Positions 18,958-28,143 of a DNA stretch of 64,000 nucleotides are shown one piece after another. Made by a program: the position numbers and the translations under genes. The notes under the pieces are model-generated. The model was not told the origin of the DNA. It did no database searches and saw only the letters and a list, made by a program, of their open reading frames with translations. Origin of the DNA: Erythrobacter sp. 3-20A1M (GTDB lineage Bacteria; Pseudomonadota; Alphaproteobacteria; Sphingomonadales; Sphingomonadaceae). Each line of letters opens with the position of its first letter. Positions within the stretch are counted from its first letter, which is position 1. The DNA is taken from positions 2,758,001 to 2,822,000 of the forward strand of contig NZ_CP045200.1 of assembly GCF_018636735.1 (NCBI RefSeq), in the 5' to 3' direction.

Positions 18958-19569
18958 ATGCTGTTCTACGATAGCCCCAACCCCGCGCCCAACCCGCGGC
19001 GCGTGCGAATCTTCGCTGCCGAAAAGGGCATCGCGCTGCCCTCCAAGGAAGTTTCGATCCCGCAGCGCGAGCAGAAAGCGCCCGAATACCTCGCCAAGAA
19101 CCCGCGGGGGCAGACGCCGATCCTCGAATTGGACGATGGCACGGTGATTGCCGAGAGCGTCGCGATCATGCGCTATCTAGAGGCACTGCATCCGGAGCCG
19201 CCGCTGTTCGGCACCACCCCGCTCGATATCGCGCAGATCGAGATGTGGTGCCGCCGGGTCGAGATGATCCTGATGCCCCCAGTCGCGCAGGTGTGGGTCC
19301 ACACGCATTCCTTCACCGCCGCGTTGCCCGGCCGCAACGCGGAATGGGGCGAGGCAAACCGCCCTCGCGTGGCCGAGGCGCTGGCATTCTTCGACACTTC
19401 GCTGGCAAACAGCGATTATCTAGCGGGCGACAGCTTCTCCGCCGCCGACATCCTGCTGCTCACCACGGTCGACTTCGCCGGTTTCATCGGGCTCGACCCG
19501 ACCAACGGGCTGGAGAACCTTTCGGCGTGGCACCGGCGCGTGTCGGAACGCGAGAGCGCCACAGCCTAA
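18958..19569 (+). CDS. Glutathione S-transferase family protein
   Basis: A 203-residue protein with an N-terminal thioredoxin-like glutathione-binding domain (residues 1-80, including GQTPILELDDGTVIAESVAIMRYLE, where the cis-proline and the E-S pair contact glutathione) and a C-terminal all-helical domain with the N-capping box SAADILLLTTVDF. The catalytic residue at the N-terminus could be Ser6. The start ATG 18958 follows GGGAGG; the upstream frame runs through a hairpin repeat. The substrate is unknown. It lies within the propionate cluster but has no established role there. Confidence 0.88.
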   Translation: MLFYDSPNPAPNPRRVRIFAAEKGIALPSKEVSIPQREQKAPEYLAKNPRGQTPILELDDGTVIAESVAIMRYLEALHPEPPLFGTTPLDIAQIEMWCRRVEMILMPPVAQVWVHTHSFTAALPGRNAEWGEANRPRVAEALAFFDTSLANSDYLAGDSFSAADILLLTTVDFAGFIGLDPTNGLENLSAWHRRVSERESATA

Positions 19570-19622
19570 CCGGCGCGGGCAATATCGCCCGGGGAATATC
19601 GCCCTTGCGCTCGTCCCGACCT

Positions 19623-19698
19623 TGTCGAAGGGCCGTACTTTCTTCTAGCCCAGCCTCACGAAGCCAAGGACGACCCTTCGACAGGCTCAAAATGAGCC
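19623..19698. repeat. Palindromic intergenic repeat
   Basis: TGTCGAAGGG at 19623-19632 pairs with CCCTTCGACA at 19674-19683. Directly after it GGCTCA 19684-19689 pairs with TGAGCC 19693-19698 around an AAA loop. The CCTTCGACA-type core is familiar from dispersed intergenic repeats in this bacterial group. It fills the gap between GST and methylmalonyl-CoA mutase. Confidence 0.65.
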
Positions 19699-19726
19699 GA
19701 GGGGCTGGATGCTAACGGAAACTGAG

Positions 19727-21886
19727 ATGGCACAAGACAAACCGACCTACGACGACTGGAAAGCCCGCGCCGACAAGGAGGTGAAGGGCCGCGACCTCAC
19801 CTGGCACACGCCGGAGGGGTTCGACGTGAAGCCGCTCTATACGGCGGAGGACACGCAGGGGATCGACCCGGGCGTGCCGGGCGTGGCGCCGTTCACACGC
19901 GGGCCCTACGCTAGCATGTATGCCAATCGGCCGTGGACGATCCGCCAATATGCGGGGTTCTCCACTGCGGAGGAATCGAACGCCTTCTATCGCCGCAACC
20001 TCGCCGCGGGGCAGAAGGGGCTGAGCGTCGCGTTCGATCTCGCCACCCATCGCGGGTACGATTCGGATCACCCTCGCGTGCGCGGCGATGTCGGCAAGGC
20101 GGGCGTCGCGATCGACACCGTGCGCGACATGGAGATACTGTTCGACCAGATCCCGCTCGACGAGATGAGCGTCTCCATGACGATGAACGGCGCGGTGATC
20201 CCGGTGCTGGCGTTCTACATCGTCGCGGCGGAGCGTGCGGGCGTGTCGCAGGACAAGCTGTCGGGGACCATCCAGAACGACATCCTGAAGGAGTTCATGG
20301 TCCGCAACACCTACATCTACCCACCCGAGCCGAGCATGCGGATCGTGAGCGACATCATCGCCTACACATCCGACCACATGCCCCGGTTCAACAGCATCTC
20401 CATCAGCGGCTATCACATGCACGAAGCGGGGGCGACGGCGGTGCAGGAGCTCGCCTTCACCATCGCCGACGGCAAGGAATACGCCCAGCGTGCGATGGAA
20501 ACCGGGCTCGATCTGGATGCCTTTGCGCCGCGCCTGTCCTTCTTCTGGGGCATCGGCATGAACTTCTTCATGGAAGTGGCGAAGATGCGCGCGGCGCGCC
20601 ATCTGTGGCACGACGTGATGTCCAACCTTGGCGCGCAGAACCCCAAGTCCAAGATGCTGCGCACGCACTGCCAGACGAGCGGTGTGTCCTTGCAGGAGCA
20701 GGACCCGTACAACAACGTCATCCGCACCACGGTAGAGGCGATGGCGGCGGTGCTGGGCGGGACGCAGTCGCTCCACACCAATGCGCTGGACGAGGCGATC
20801 GCGCTGCCGACCGACTTCTCCGCCCGCATAGCGCGCAACACGCAGCTGGTGCTGGAGGAGGAGACCGGCATCACCAATGTCGTCGATCCGCTGGGCGGCA
20901 GCTATTACGTCGAGAGCCTGACGGCCAAGCTGGTGGAGGAAGCCAGGGCGCTGATCGAGGAAGTCGATGCGGCTGGCGGGATGACCGCCTATGTCGCCAG
21001 CGGTGCGCCCAAGCGCCAGATCGAGGAAGCCGCCGCCGCAAAGCAGGCGAGCGTCGATCGTGGCGAAACCGTGATCGTGGGGGTCAACAAGTACCGCCGC
21101 GACAAGGAAGACGAGATCGACACGCTCGATATCGACAACCACGCGGTGCGCGAAAGCCAGATCGCGCGGCTGAAGGACGTGCGCGCCAAGCGTGACGAAT
21201 TCGCCTGCAAGGCCGCGCTCGACGCGCTGTCCCGCGGGGCGGCGCAGCGGGAGGGCAACCTCCTCGCGCTGGCGGTCGAAGCCGCGCGGCACGACGCCAC
21301 GCTGGGCGAGATCAGCGAGGCGATGGAGGACGTGTTCGGCCGCTACGACACACTGCCGACCCCGGTGAAGGGCGTCTATGCCAGCGCCTATGCGGACGAT
21401 TCGCGCTACGCCCAGGTGGTGCAGGGCGTGCAAGCGGTGGAACGGCGACTGGGCCGCAGGCCGAAGGTGTTCGTGGCCAAAATGGGCCAGGACGGGCACG
21501 ATCGCGGGGCCAACGTCATCGCCAGCGCGTTTGCCGACATGGGCTTCGACGTACTCTCCGGCCCGCTGTTCCAGACCCCGCGCGAAACGATGGACATGGC
21601 GCTGGAGAACGACGTCGACGCGATCGGCGCGTCCAGTCTGGCTGCAGGGCACAAGACCCTGATCCCGGAACTGATCGAGCTGCTGAAGGAAGCGGGGCGC
21701 AGCGACATCAAGGTCGTCGCTGGCGGCGTGATCCCGCAAAAGGATTACGAATATCTGCGCGAGGCCGGCGTTCAGGGCATCTACGGCCCCGGCTCCAACG
21801 TGGTGGAATGCGCGGCCGACATGCTGCGCCTGCTCGGCCACAACATGCCTCCACCCGATGAGGAACTCGAGGATGCGGCGGAGTGA
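19727..21886 (+). CDS. scpA: Methylmalonyl-CoA mutase
   Basis: A ~719-residue adenosylcobalamin enzyme that isomerises (R)-methylmalonyl-CoA to succinyl-CoA. The TIM-barrel substrate domain covers residues 1-560, with the signature [18 protein letters not shown]. The C-terminal B12 domain has the base-off motif [10 protein letters not shown] (D-x-H-x-x-G), then GASSLAAGH. Everything is in one chain, as in the E. coli-type single-polypeptide mutase. ATG 19727 (MAQDKP) is chosen since homology begins there; ATG 19709 is an alternative whose ribosome binding site would lie at the repeat edge. The stop overlaps the next GTG. Confidence 0.95.
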   Translation: MAQDKPTYDDWKARADKEVKGRDLTWHTPEGFDVKPLYTAEDTQGIDPGVPGVAPFTRGPYASMYANRPWTIRQYAGFSTAEESNAFYRRNLAAGQKGLSVAFDLATHRGYDSDHPRVRGDVGKAGVAIDTVRDMEILFDQIPLDEMSVSMTMNGAVIPVLAFYIVAAERAGVSQDKLSGTIQNDILKEFMVRNTYIYPPEPSMRIVSDIIAYTSDHMPRFNSISISGYHMHEAGATAVQELAFTIADGKEYAQRAMETGLDLDAFAPRLSFFWGIGMNFFMEVAKMRAARHLWHDVMSNLGAQNPKSKMLRTHCQTSGVSLQEQDPYNNVIRTTVEAMAAVLGGTQSLHTNALDEAIALPTDFSARIARNTQLVLEEETGITNVVDPLGGSYYVESLTAKLVEEARALIEEVDAAGGMTAYVASGAPKRQIEEAAAAKQASVDRGETVIVGVNKYRRDKEDEIDTLDIDNHAVRESQIARLKDVRAKRDEFACKAALDALSRGAAQREGNLLALAVEAARHDATLGEISEAMEDVFGRYDTLPTPVKGVYASAYADDSRYAQVVQGVQAVERRLGRRPKVFVAKMGQDGHDRGANVIASAFADMGFDVLSGPLFQTPRETMDMALENDVDAIGASSLAAGHKTLIPELIELLKEAGRSDIKVVAGGVIPQKDYEYLREAGVQGIYGPGSNVVECAADMLRLLGHNMPPPDEELEDAAE

Positions 21887-22347
21887 CCGCGCCCCATACC
21901 GGCACCGCGTTTCTGCCTATCGCGGCCATGATGTTCGCCGCAGGGCTCGGCATACCCGTGTTCGCCTCGCTTAATGCGGGGTTGAACCAGCAGCTTGGTA
22001 GCCCGATCGCGGCGACCACGGTGACCTTTGCGGTCGGGCTGGCGATCGGCACAGTGATCCTAGCATTCGTCGGCTTTCCCGCGCGGTCGGCTTTCGTCAC
22101 CGATCAGCCCTGGCACTATGGGGCGGCGGTCTTCATGCTGTTCTACGCCACCGCAATCGCATTTTCCGCGCCCAAGATCGGTCTGGGCAACGCGATCTTC
22201 TTCGTTCTGACCGGCCAGTTGATCGCCGCGGCGACGATCGACCATTTCGGTTTGCTGGGCGTCATCCAGACCTCGCTGACGCCTAGGCGCCTGGTGGGGA
22301 TCGCGGTGATGGCCATCGGCCTGTATCTTGCTAGGAAGCCAGTATGA
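21883..22347 (+). CDS. DMT-superfamily membrane protein (YdcZ-like)
   Basis: A 154-residue protein with five hydrophobic helices. The pattern [20 protein letters not shown] followed by [10 protein letters not shown] is typical of the short YdcZ family in the drug/metabolite transporter superfamily; such proteins are half-sized and probably work as dimers. Substrate unknown. The GTG start overlaps the mutase stop (GTGA) and its own stop overlaps the bioB start (ATGA), so it is locked into the operon between mutase and bioB. It might carry a metabolite of this pathway; that is speculation. Confidence 0.8.
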   Translation: MTAPHTGTAFLPIAAMMFAAGLGIPVFASLNAGLNQQLGSPIAATTVTFAVGLAIGTVILAFVGFPARSAFVTDQPWHYGAAVFMLFYATAIAFSAPKIGLGNAIFFVLTGQLIAAATIDHFGLLGVIQTSLTPRRLVGIAVMAIGLYLARKPV

Positions 22348-23354
22348 CGCAAATCCGCACCGACTGGACCCGCGAGGAGATCGCCGATCTCTTCGACCTC
22401 CCCTTCACCGAACTGCTGTTCCGCGCGGCCTCCGTGCATCGCGAGAACCATCCGCCCGAGCAGGTCCAGCTGTGCACGCTGCTCAGCATCAAGACCGGCG
22501 GCTGCCCGGAGGATTGCGGCTATTGCAGCCAGTCGGTCCATGCCGACAGCGGGGTGGAGGCGACCAAACTGATGGACGTGCAGGGCGTGCTGCAGCGCGC
22601 GGCGCAGGCGAAGGATGCGGGATCGCAGCGCTTCTGCATGGGTGCCGCCTGGCGCAATCCCAAGGACCGCGACATGCCCGCGATCGTGAAGATCGTGCAG
22701 GGTGTGCGCGAGATGGGTCTCGAAACCTGCATGACGCTGGGGATGCTGACGCCGAAGCAGGCGGACATGCTCGCCGAGGCGGGGCTCGACTATTACAACC
22801 ATAATATCGACACCGGCCCCGAATATTACGAGCGCGTGATCAGCACCCGCAATTATCAGGACCGGCTCGATACGCTCAGCAATGTGCGCGAGGCGGGGAT
22901 AAACGTGTGCAGCGGCGGGATCGTCGGCATGGGCGAAACGCGCGAGGATCGCGTCGGCTTCGTCCACACGCTCGCCACGCTGGAGCAGCATCCCGAGAGC
23001 GTGCCGGTCAATGCGCTGGTCCCGGTCAAGGGCACGGTGCTGGGCGACATGCTGGCCGACACGCCGCTCGCGAAGATCGACGATATCGAATTCGTCCGCA
23101 CCGTCGCGGTCGCGCGGATCGCGATGCCGATGAGCATGGTGCGCCTTTCCGCCGGACGCGAGTCGATGTCCGAGGCGACGCAGGCGCTGTGCTTCCTCGC
23201 CGGTGCGAACTCGATCTTCACCGGCGACAAGCTGCTGACCGCGCCCAATGCGGGCGACGACAGCGACGGCGCGCTGTTCGCGAAGCTGGGCCTGACCGCG
23301 CTGCAGGGCGAGGAGCCGATGCGGGCGTGCAAGGTCGTGGAGCCGGCGGAGTGA
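22344..23354 (+). CDS. bioB: Biotin synthase
   Basis: A 336-residue radical SAM enzyme that inserts sulfur into dethiobiotin. The cluster-binding Cys54-x3-Cys58-x2-Cys61 lies in [10 protein letters not shown]. Further conserved blocks are [22 protein letters not shown] and the C-terminal RLSAGR and [14 protein letters not shown]. No other bio gene is in the window. It is translationally coupled between the DMT gene and an exported LprI-like gene, inside the propionate cluster, whose carboxylase requires biotin. This gives a direct metabolic reason for the placement. Confidence 0.97.
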   Translation: MTQIRTDWTREEIADLFDLPFTELLFRAASVHRENHPPEQVQLCTLLSIKTGGCPEDCGYCSQSVHADSGVEATKLMDVQGVLQRAAQAKDAGSQRFCMGAAWRNPKDRDMPAIVKIVQGVREMGLETCMTLGMLTPKQADMLAEAGLDYYNHNIDTGPEYYERVISTRNYQDRLDTLSNVREAGINVCSGGIVGMGETREDRVGFVHTLATLEQHPESVPVNALVPVKGTVLGDMLADTPLAKIDDIEFVRTVAVARIAMPMSMVRLSAGRESMSEATQALCFLAGANSIFTGDKLLTAPNAGDDSDGALFAKLGLTALQGEEPMRACKVVEPAE

Positions 23355-23770
23355 TCCTTGCCGCACTTCTTCTTGTCGCCCAACCGAACCAGCCGAAGCT
23401 CGATTGCGAGAACCCCCAAACGCAGACTGCACTGACTATGTGTTCAAAGCGGGATTTCGATCGCGCCGACGCCGCGATGAATGCAGTCTGGAAGGAAGTT
23501 CGGGCCGTCGCAAAAAATGCGGACGCTGACGTGAGGTATGAGGATGATCAAGCGGGCTATTGGGACACATTGCTCAAGGCGCAACGCGCGTGGCTGACCT
23601 ACCGTGACGAACACTGTCGATACGCGAGCTACGACGTTAGAGGCGGGTCGCTCCAGCCGATGCTGATCAATAATTGCACGACCGACCTGACGAACGCACG
23701 CACCATGGAACTGCGCGAGCTGTTGGTAAGTCAGGTGTCCGGCGAACCCAAAACTGTCCCGGAGGACTAG
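23351..23770 (+). CDS. Exported LprI/DUF1311-like protein
   Basis: A 139-residue protein with a short hydrophobic start ([11 protein letters not shown]) acting as a signal peptide. The mature part has the LprI-type pattern: a Cys pair (LDCEN...[19 protein letters not shown]), [15 protein letters not shown] and a closing GGSLQPM...NCT, giving four cysteines suited to two disulfides. LprI-family proteins include lysozyme inhibitors; the function here is unknown. GTG 23351 overlaps the bioB stop (GTGA), and pccA starts right after its stop. Codon use is less GC-rich than its neighbours. Confidence 0.78.
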   Translation: MILAALLLVAQPNQPKLDCENPQTQTALTMCSKRDFDRADAAMNAVWKEVRAVAKNADADVRYEDDQAGYWDTLLKAQRAWLTYRDEHCRYASYDVRGGSLQPMLINNCTTDLTNARTMELRELLVSQVSGEPKTVPED

Positions 23771-25810
23771 ATGTTCAAGAAAATCCTCATCGCCAATCGC
23801 GGCGAAATCGCATGCCGGGTCATCAAGACCGCGCGCCGTATGGGTATCGAGACCGTGGCGGTCTATTCCGATGCCGATGCGCGCGCTCCGTTCGTGAAGA
23901 TGGCGGACGAGGCGGTGCATATCGGCCCCGCGCAGGCGTCCGAAAGCTACCTCGTCGCGGACAAGATCATCGCCGCGTGCAAGCAGACCGGGGCCGAGGC
24001 GGTGCATCCGGGGTACGGCTTCCTCTCCGAACGCGCCAGCTTCGTCGAGGCGCTGGCGAAGGAAAACATCGTCTTCATCGGCCCGCCCGCGTCCGCGATT
24101 GCGGCGATGGGCGACAAGATCGAGTCGAAGAAGCTGGCGCGCGAGGCCGGGGTGAACACCGTGCCCGGCTCCGAAGGCGCGATCGAGAACACCGAAGACG
24201 CGCTCACCTGGGCCAACAAGATCGGCTACCCGGTCATGATGAAGGCCAGCGCGGGCGGCGGCGGCAAGGGCATGCGCCTCGCTTGGAACGATCAGGACGT
24301 GAAGGACGGGTTCGAGGCGACCCAGCGTGAGGGGCTCAACAGCTTCGGCGACGACCGCGTCTTCATCGAGAAATTCATCGAGGACCCGCGCCATATCGAG
24401 ATCCAGATCCTCGGCGACAAGCACGGCAATATCCTCTATCTCAACGAGCGCGAATGCTCGATCCAGCGCCGCCATCAGAAGGTCGTGGAGGAAGCGCCAT
24501 CACCCTTCGTTACCGACAAGATGCGCAAGGCCATGGGCGAGCAGTGCGTCGCCCTGTCGCGCGCGGTGGATTACCATTCCGCTGGTACGGTCGAACTGAT
24601 CGTCAGCGGTGCGGACGAGACCGGCGAGAGCTTCTACTTCCTCGAAATGAACACCCGCCTCCAGGTGGAACATCCGGTGACCGAAATGATCACCGGCATC
24701 GATCTGGTCGAATGGATGATTCGAGTCGCGGCGGGAGAGGAACTGCCGTTCGGGCAGGACGACATCAAGCTGGATGGCTGGGCGATCGAGAACCGCGTCT
24801 ATGCGGAAGACCCCTATCGCGGCTTCCTGCCCAGCATCGGCCGACTGGTCCGTTATGACCCGCCGGTGGAGGGCTGGACCGACGACGGCAGCGCCAATGG
24901 CCGCCGCGGCGTGCACGGCGTGCGCGTGGACGATGGTGTCTACGAAGGCGGCGAGGTCTCGATGTTTTACGATCCCATGATCGCCAAGCTGGTGACGTGG
25001 GGCGAAACGCGCGACGAGGCGGCCGATCTGCAGGTGGAGGCGCTCGACGCCTTCCGCGTGGAGGGGCCGGGGCATAATATCGACTTCCTGTCCGCGATCA
25101 TGCAGCATCCGCGTTTTCGCGCAGGGGAGCTCACCACCGGCTTCATCGCGGAGGAATATCCCGACGGTTTCGCGGGCGCGGCCGCGTCAGACGATCTGAA
25201 GCGCGGGCTCGCCGCGGTGGGCGGGGTGATCGCCACCGCCGACGCCGACCGCGCGCGGCGGATCGACCAGAAACTCGACAGCGAATTCTACGCGCCGGGC
25301 GACTGGACCGTGCGGATCGACCAGACCGATTATCACGTGCGGCTGGAAGAGGACGCGGTGACGGTCGATGGCGAACCGGTTGCGCTCGACATGGAATACA
25401 CGCCGGGCGAGAGCATGATCGAGGTCGAACTGGGCGGCGGCGAAGACGAGACTGGCGAGGTGCTCACCCTTCAGCTCAAGGCCACGCGCACCGGTTACGC
25501 CATCACCACGCGAGGCCGAACGCATCAGCTTCGCATCCTCCAGACCCGCATCGCGCATCTGGCCGATCATATGATCGAAAAGGTGCCGCCCGATCTTTCC
25601 AAGATGCTGATCTGCCCGATGCCGGGCCTGCTGGTGAAGCTGCATGTCGAGGAGGGCGAAGAGGTCCAGCCCGGCCAGCCGCTCGCCACCGTGGAGGCGA
25701 TGAAGATGGAGAACATCCTGCGCGCCGAGAAGGAAGGCACCATCGCCAAGATAAATGCGGGCGAGGGCGACAGCCTGGCGGTGGACGAGGTAATCCTGGA
25801 ACTGGAGTGA
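23771..25810 (+). CDS. pccA: Propionyl-CoA carboxylase alpha subunit
   Basis: A 679-residue biotin carboxylase with a fused biotin carrier. The N-terminal domain begins KKILIANRGEIACRV, has the ATP-grasp glycine loop GGGGKGM and the catalytic stretch EMNTRLQVEHPVTE. A linker domain of about 150 residues follows. The carrier domain ends with EAMKMEN, where Lys645 is the biotinylation site. The length and the linker distinguish it from acetyl-CoA carboxylase AccC (~450). Start ATG 23771 follows GGAGGA. It partners PccB and follows bioB by one gene. Confidence 0.95.
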   Translation: MFKKILIANRGEIACRVIKTARRMGIETVAVYSDADARAPFVKMADEAVHIGPAQASESYLVADKIIAACKQTGAEAVHPGYGFLSERASFVEALAKENIVFIGPPASAIAAMGDKIESKKLAREAGVNTVPGSEGAIENTEDALTWANKIGYPVMMKASAGGGGKGMRLAWNDQDVKDGFEATQREGLNSFGDDRVFIEKFIEDPRHIEIQILGDKHGNILYLNERECSIQRRHQKVVEEAPSPFVTDKMRKAMGEQCVALSRAVDYHSAGTVELIVSGADETGESFYFLEMNTRLQVEHPVTEMITGIDLVEWMIRVAAGEELPFGQDDIKLDGWAIENRVYAEDPYRGFLPSIGRLVRYDPPVEGWTDDGSANGRRGVHGVRVDDGVYEGGEVSMFYDPMIAKLVTWGETRDEAADLQVEALDAFRVEGPGHNIDFLSAIMQHPRFRAGELTTGFIAEEYPDGFAGAAASDDLKRGLAAVGGVIATADADRARRIDQKLDSEFYAPGDWTVRIDQTDYHVRLEEDAVTVDGEPVALDMEYTPGESMIEVELGGGEDETGEVLTLQLKATRTGYAITTRGRTHQLRILQTRIAHLADHMIEKVPPDLSKMLICPMPGLLVKLHVEEGEEVQPGQPLATVEAMKMENILRAEKEGTIAKINAGEGDSLAVDEVILELE

Positions 25811-26181
25811 TGCACCTCTCCCACGCTCCCGATGCGCCACCCGCACCAGAGACCGATTTCGAGACCTTCCTGAAGGCGGACATCCGCATCGGCACGATCG
25901 TGGCGGCGGAGGATTTCCCGGAGGCGCGCAAGCCCGCCTATCGCCTGCGGATCGACTTCGGTCCCGCGATCGGCGAGCGCAAGAGTTCGGCACAGATCAC
26001 CGCCAACTACACGCGCGAGGAACTGGTCGGGCGGCAGGTCGCGGCGGTGGTCAACTTCCCGCCGCGCCAGATCGGGCCGATGCTGTCGGAAGTGCTGACG
26101 CTCGGCTTCGCGGACGAGGCGGGCGAGGTCGTGCTGTTCGCGCCCGACACGTCCGTACCCAACGGCTCGCGCCTGTTCTGA
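25810..26181 (+). CDS. csaA: CsaA-like tRNA-binding protein
   Basis: A 123-residue protein with an EMAP/tRNA-binding OB fold. It has the typical start FLKADIRIGTIVAAEDFPEARKPAYRL, then SSAQITANYTREELVGRQVAAVVNFPPRQIG, and closes with PNGSRLF. CsaA proteins are dimeric and have been linked to protein secretion as chaperones and to tRNA binding. ATG 25810 shares a base with the pccA stop; GTG 25807 is possible one codon earlier. It is the last gene of the cluster. The region after it is convergent with aroB. Confidence 0.88.
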   Translation: MHLSHAPDAPPAPETDFETFLKADIRIGTIVAAEDFPEARKPAYRLRIDFGPAIGERKSSAQITANYTREELVGRQVAAVVNFPPRQIGPMLSEVLTLGFADEAGEVVLFAPDTSVPNGSRLF

Positions 26182-26256
26182 GGGCTGTTGCGTGGGGCGG
26201 CGACGTCTCGATGCGCTTCTCCCCGCCTTAGCGCCAGCGAGAATGGGTGCACCGCG

Positions 26257-27377
26257 TCAATGCGCGCGCATCTGCTCGTCGAGGAAGGCGGCTACGTCGC
26301 TCAGTTCGACGTCGCGCGCCAGATAGGCGTCGCCGATCCCGCGCAGCAGGATGAAGGGGAGGGTGCCCGCCGCCATCTTCTTGTCGTGCAGCATATGCTC
26401 GACCAGGGCCGCACCGGTGCAATTCAGGCCCAGCGCGGCGATCTCGGCAGGCAGGCCCGCGGCGTCGACGGCGCGCGTGATTCGCTCCGCATCCTGACTC
26501 GACAGATCGCCACGGGGGCGGAATAGCGCGCCGCCAGCACCATGCCGAGCGCGACGCCCTCGCCATGGAGCAGCCGGTCGGAAAAGCCGGTCTGCGCCTC
26601 CAGCGCGTGGCCGAAGGTGTGGCCGAGATTGAGGAGCGCGCGCCGCCCGGTGGTCTCGCGCTCGTCCTCCGCGACGATCCGCGCCTTGGCGCCCACGCTG
26701 GTCGCGACGGCGTGCTCCAGCGCCTCCGGTTGAAGGGCCAGGGCGGCGGCACCGTGGTCCGCCAGCCAGTCGAAGAATGCCGTATCGCCAAGAACGCCGT
26801 ATTTCAGCACCTCGGCATAGCCGGCTCGCAATTCGCGCGGTGCGAGCGTTTCCAGGGTCGAAAGATCGGCAATCACCAGCGATGGCTGATGGAACGCCCC
26901 GATCAGGTTCTTGCCCGCCGCGGTGTTGATCGCGGTCTTCCCGCCCACGCTGCTGTCGACTTGCGCCAGCAGCGTGGTTGGCAGTTGCACGAACCCGCAG
27001 CCGCGCTTCAGGATGGCGCAGGCGAAGCCCGTCAGGTCGCCGACTACGCCGCCGCCGAGTGCGAAGACATGCTCGCCCCGGGTGACGCCCAGCGACAGCA
27101 GCCAGTCGGTCAGCCGCTCGAGCTCCGCCCAGCTTTTCGAGCGTTCGCCCGGTTCGATGTCGTACCAGGCGATTTCGCGCCCGCCGGATGCGAGCGAGCG
27201 TTCCAGCCGCTCGCCGTGATGGCGCCTTGCCTCGCGGTCCGCGACGACCGGCACCTTGCGGGGCGGGGCGAGCGCTTCGATGAAGGGGCGGGCGAGCTCC
27301 ATCGTCCGGTCGAGCAGGTCCGGCCCGACGTGAACCTCGTAATCGCGCCCGGCCAGCGCGACCGGGATCACAGCCAT
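26257..27377 (-). pseudogene. aroB: 3-dehydroquinate synthase, frameshifted
   Basis: The shikimate-pathway enzyme making 3-dehydroquinate. From ATG 27377 the frame shows the NAD-binding [19 protein letters not shown], the [13 protein letters not shown] motif and the metal ligands in [10 protein letters not shown]. It loses homology just after [11 protein letters not shown]. The remaining ~85 residues (LSSQDAERI...DEQMRAH), which complete AroB, continue in another frame to the stop at 26257. The break falls in a run of five G on the plus strand (26514-26518); one extra base there restores the full enzyme. Either a real inactivating deletion or a homopolymer sequence error. It overlaps aroK by 10 bases. 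Confidence 0.85.
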
Positions 27378-27937
27378 CGTTCGATGGCCCCGAGAATGGC
27401 GAGCGCGGTTTCGACATGCGGCCCGGGCTTGCTCTGCACCTTGATCGGCGCCTTGGCATAGGACGGCGCGCGGGCATCGCTCAGCTTGCGCAGGATTTCT
27501 TCCGGATCGCCGTCCTGCAACAGCGGACGGTTGGACCGGCGCGCGGTGCGTTCGACCAGCGTTTCGACATCGCAGTCGATCCACACGCCGATCCCGCGTT
27601 CGAGGACGAGGTCGCGCGTTTCGTCGTTCACGAAAGCGCCGCCGCCCGTGGCTATGACGCCGTGCCCCTCCTCCATCAGCCGCGCGATGACCCGGCGCTC
27701 GCCGTCACGAAAATAATCCTCGCCGAACTGGTCGAAGATTTCCGGGATGGTCTGTTGGGATGCGGCTTCGATCTCTGCATCGGCGTCGACGAAGGTGAAG
27801 TTCAGCAGCTCCGCCAGTTTCCTGCCGACGGTGGACTTGCCCACACCCATCAGGCCGACCAGCACGATCGGGCGGTCGATCCGACCGGCGACGGCGGCGA
27901 TTTCACGGTCGGTGAACTTGGCGGATACGGGCTCCAT
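27368..27937 (-). CDS. aroK: Shikimate kinase
   Basis: A 189-residue nucleotide kinase that phosphorylates shikimate. Walker A is GLMGVGKST at residues 28-36. The shikimate-binding D-x-D is in FVDADAEIE, and the FRDGERRVI and GGGAFV motifs follow. The lid has RSNRPLL. It overlaps the aroB start by 10 bases, a common aroK-aroB pairing, and lies divergent from the 28-kb unit. Confidence 0.95.
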   Translation of the reverse strand: MEPVSAKFTDREIAAVAGRIDRPIVLVGLMGVGKSTVGRKLAELLNFTFVDADAEIEAASQQTIPEIFDQFGEDYFRDGERRVIARLMEEGHGVIATGGGAFVNDETRDLVLERGIGVWIDCDVETLVERTARRSNRPLLQDGDPEEILRKLSDARAPSYAKAPIKVQSKPGPHVETALAILGAIERWL

Positions 27938-28008
27938 TGCCGCCGGGCGTAGAGATGCGCTAGGGCAAACGCAACAAAGCCCTGCTATCGATGGAAACGG
28001 ATTACCCT

Positions 28009-28143
28009 ATGCGCTGGCGCAAGCTTTCGATCGGCCTGCTGCTGGCGGTTGTCGCGCTGTTGGCCTGGGCCTGGTGGGATGGCGGGGAAGAGCCCCTGCG
28101 GCCTATCTCCCAGCCGGTGCCCGTCCCGGAGGCTAACGCATGA
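28009..28143 (+). CDS. 44-residue membrane microprotein
   Basis: A short frame from ATG 28009 to TGA 28141-28143 encoding 44 residues. A basic start MRWRK precedes one helix, LSIGLLLAVVALLAWAWW. A soluble tail follows that is rich in acidic residues and proline (GGEEPLRPI...PVPVPEANA). That is a single-pass N-in anchor with a short periplasmic tail. The stop overlaps the next gene's ATG (ATGA), a strong hint that it is translated. ATG 27991 would add six residues. No family is recognised. Confidence 0.6.
   Translation: MRWRKLSIGLLLAVVALLAWAWWDGGEEPLRPISQPVPVPEANA

Noticed and set aside
19570-19726. Cobalamin riboswitch before the B12-dependent mutase
   Set aside because: The gap is filled by a palindromic repeat and no B12-box-like sequence is visible.
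26505-26525. Programmed ribosomal frameshift in aroB
   Set aside because: The needed shift is -1, but there is no X-XXY-YYZ heptamer in the correct register and no following pseudoknot is evident; a deletion or read error is simpler.
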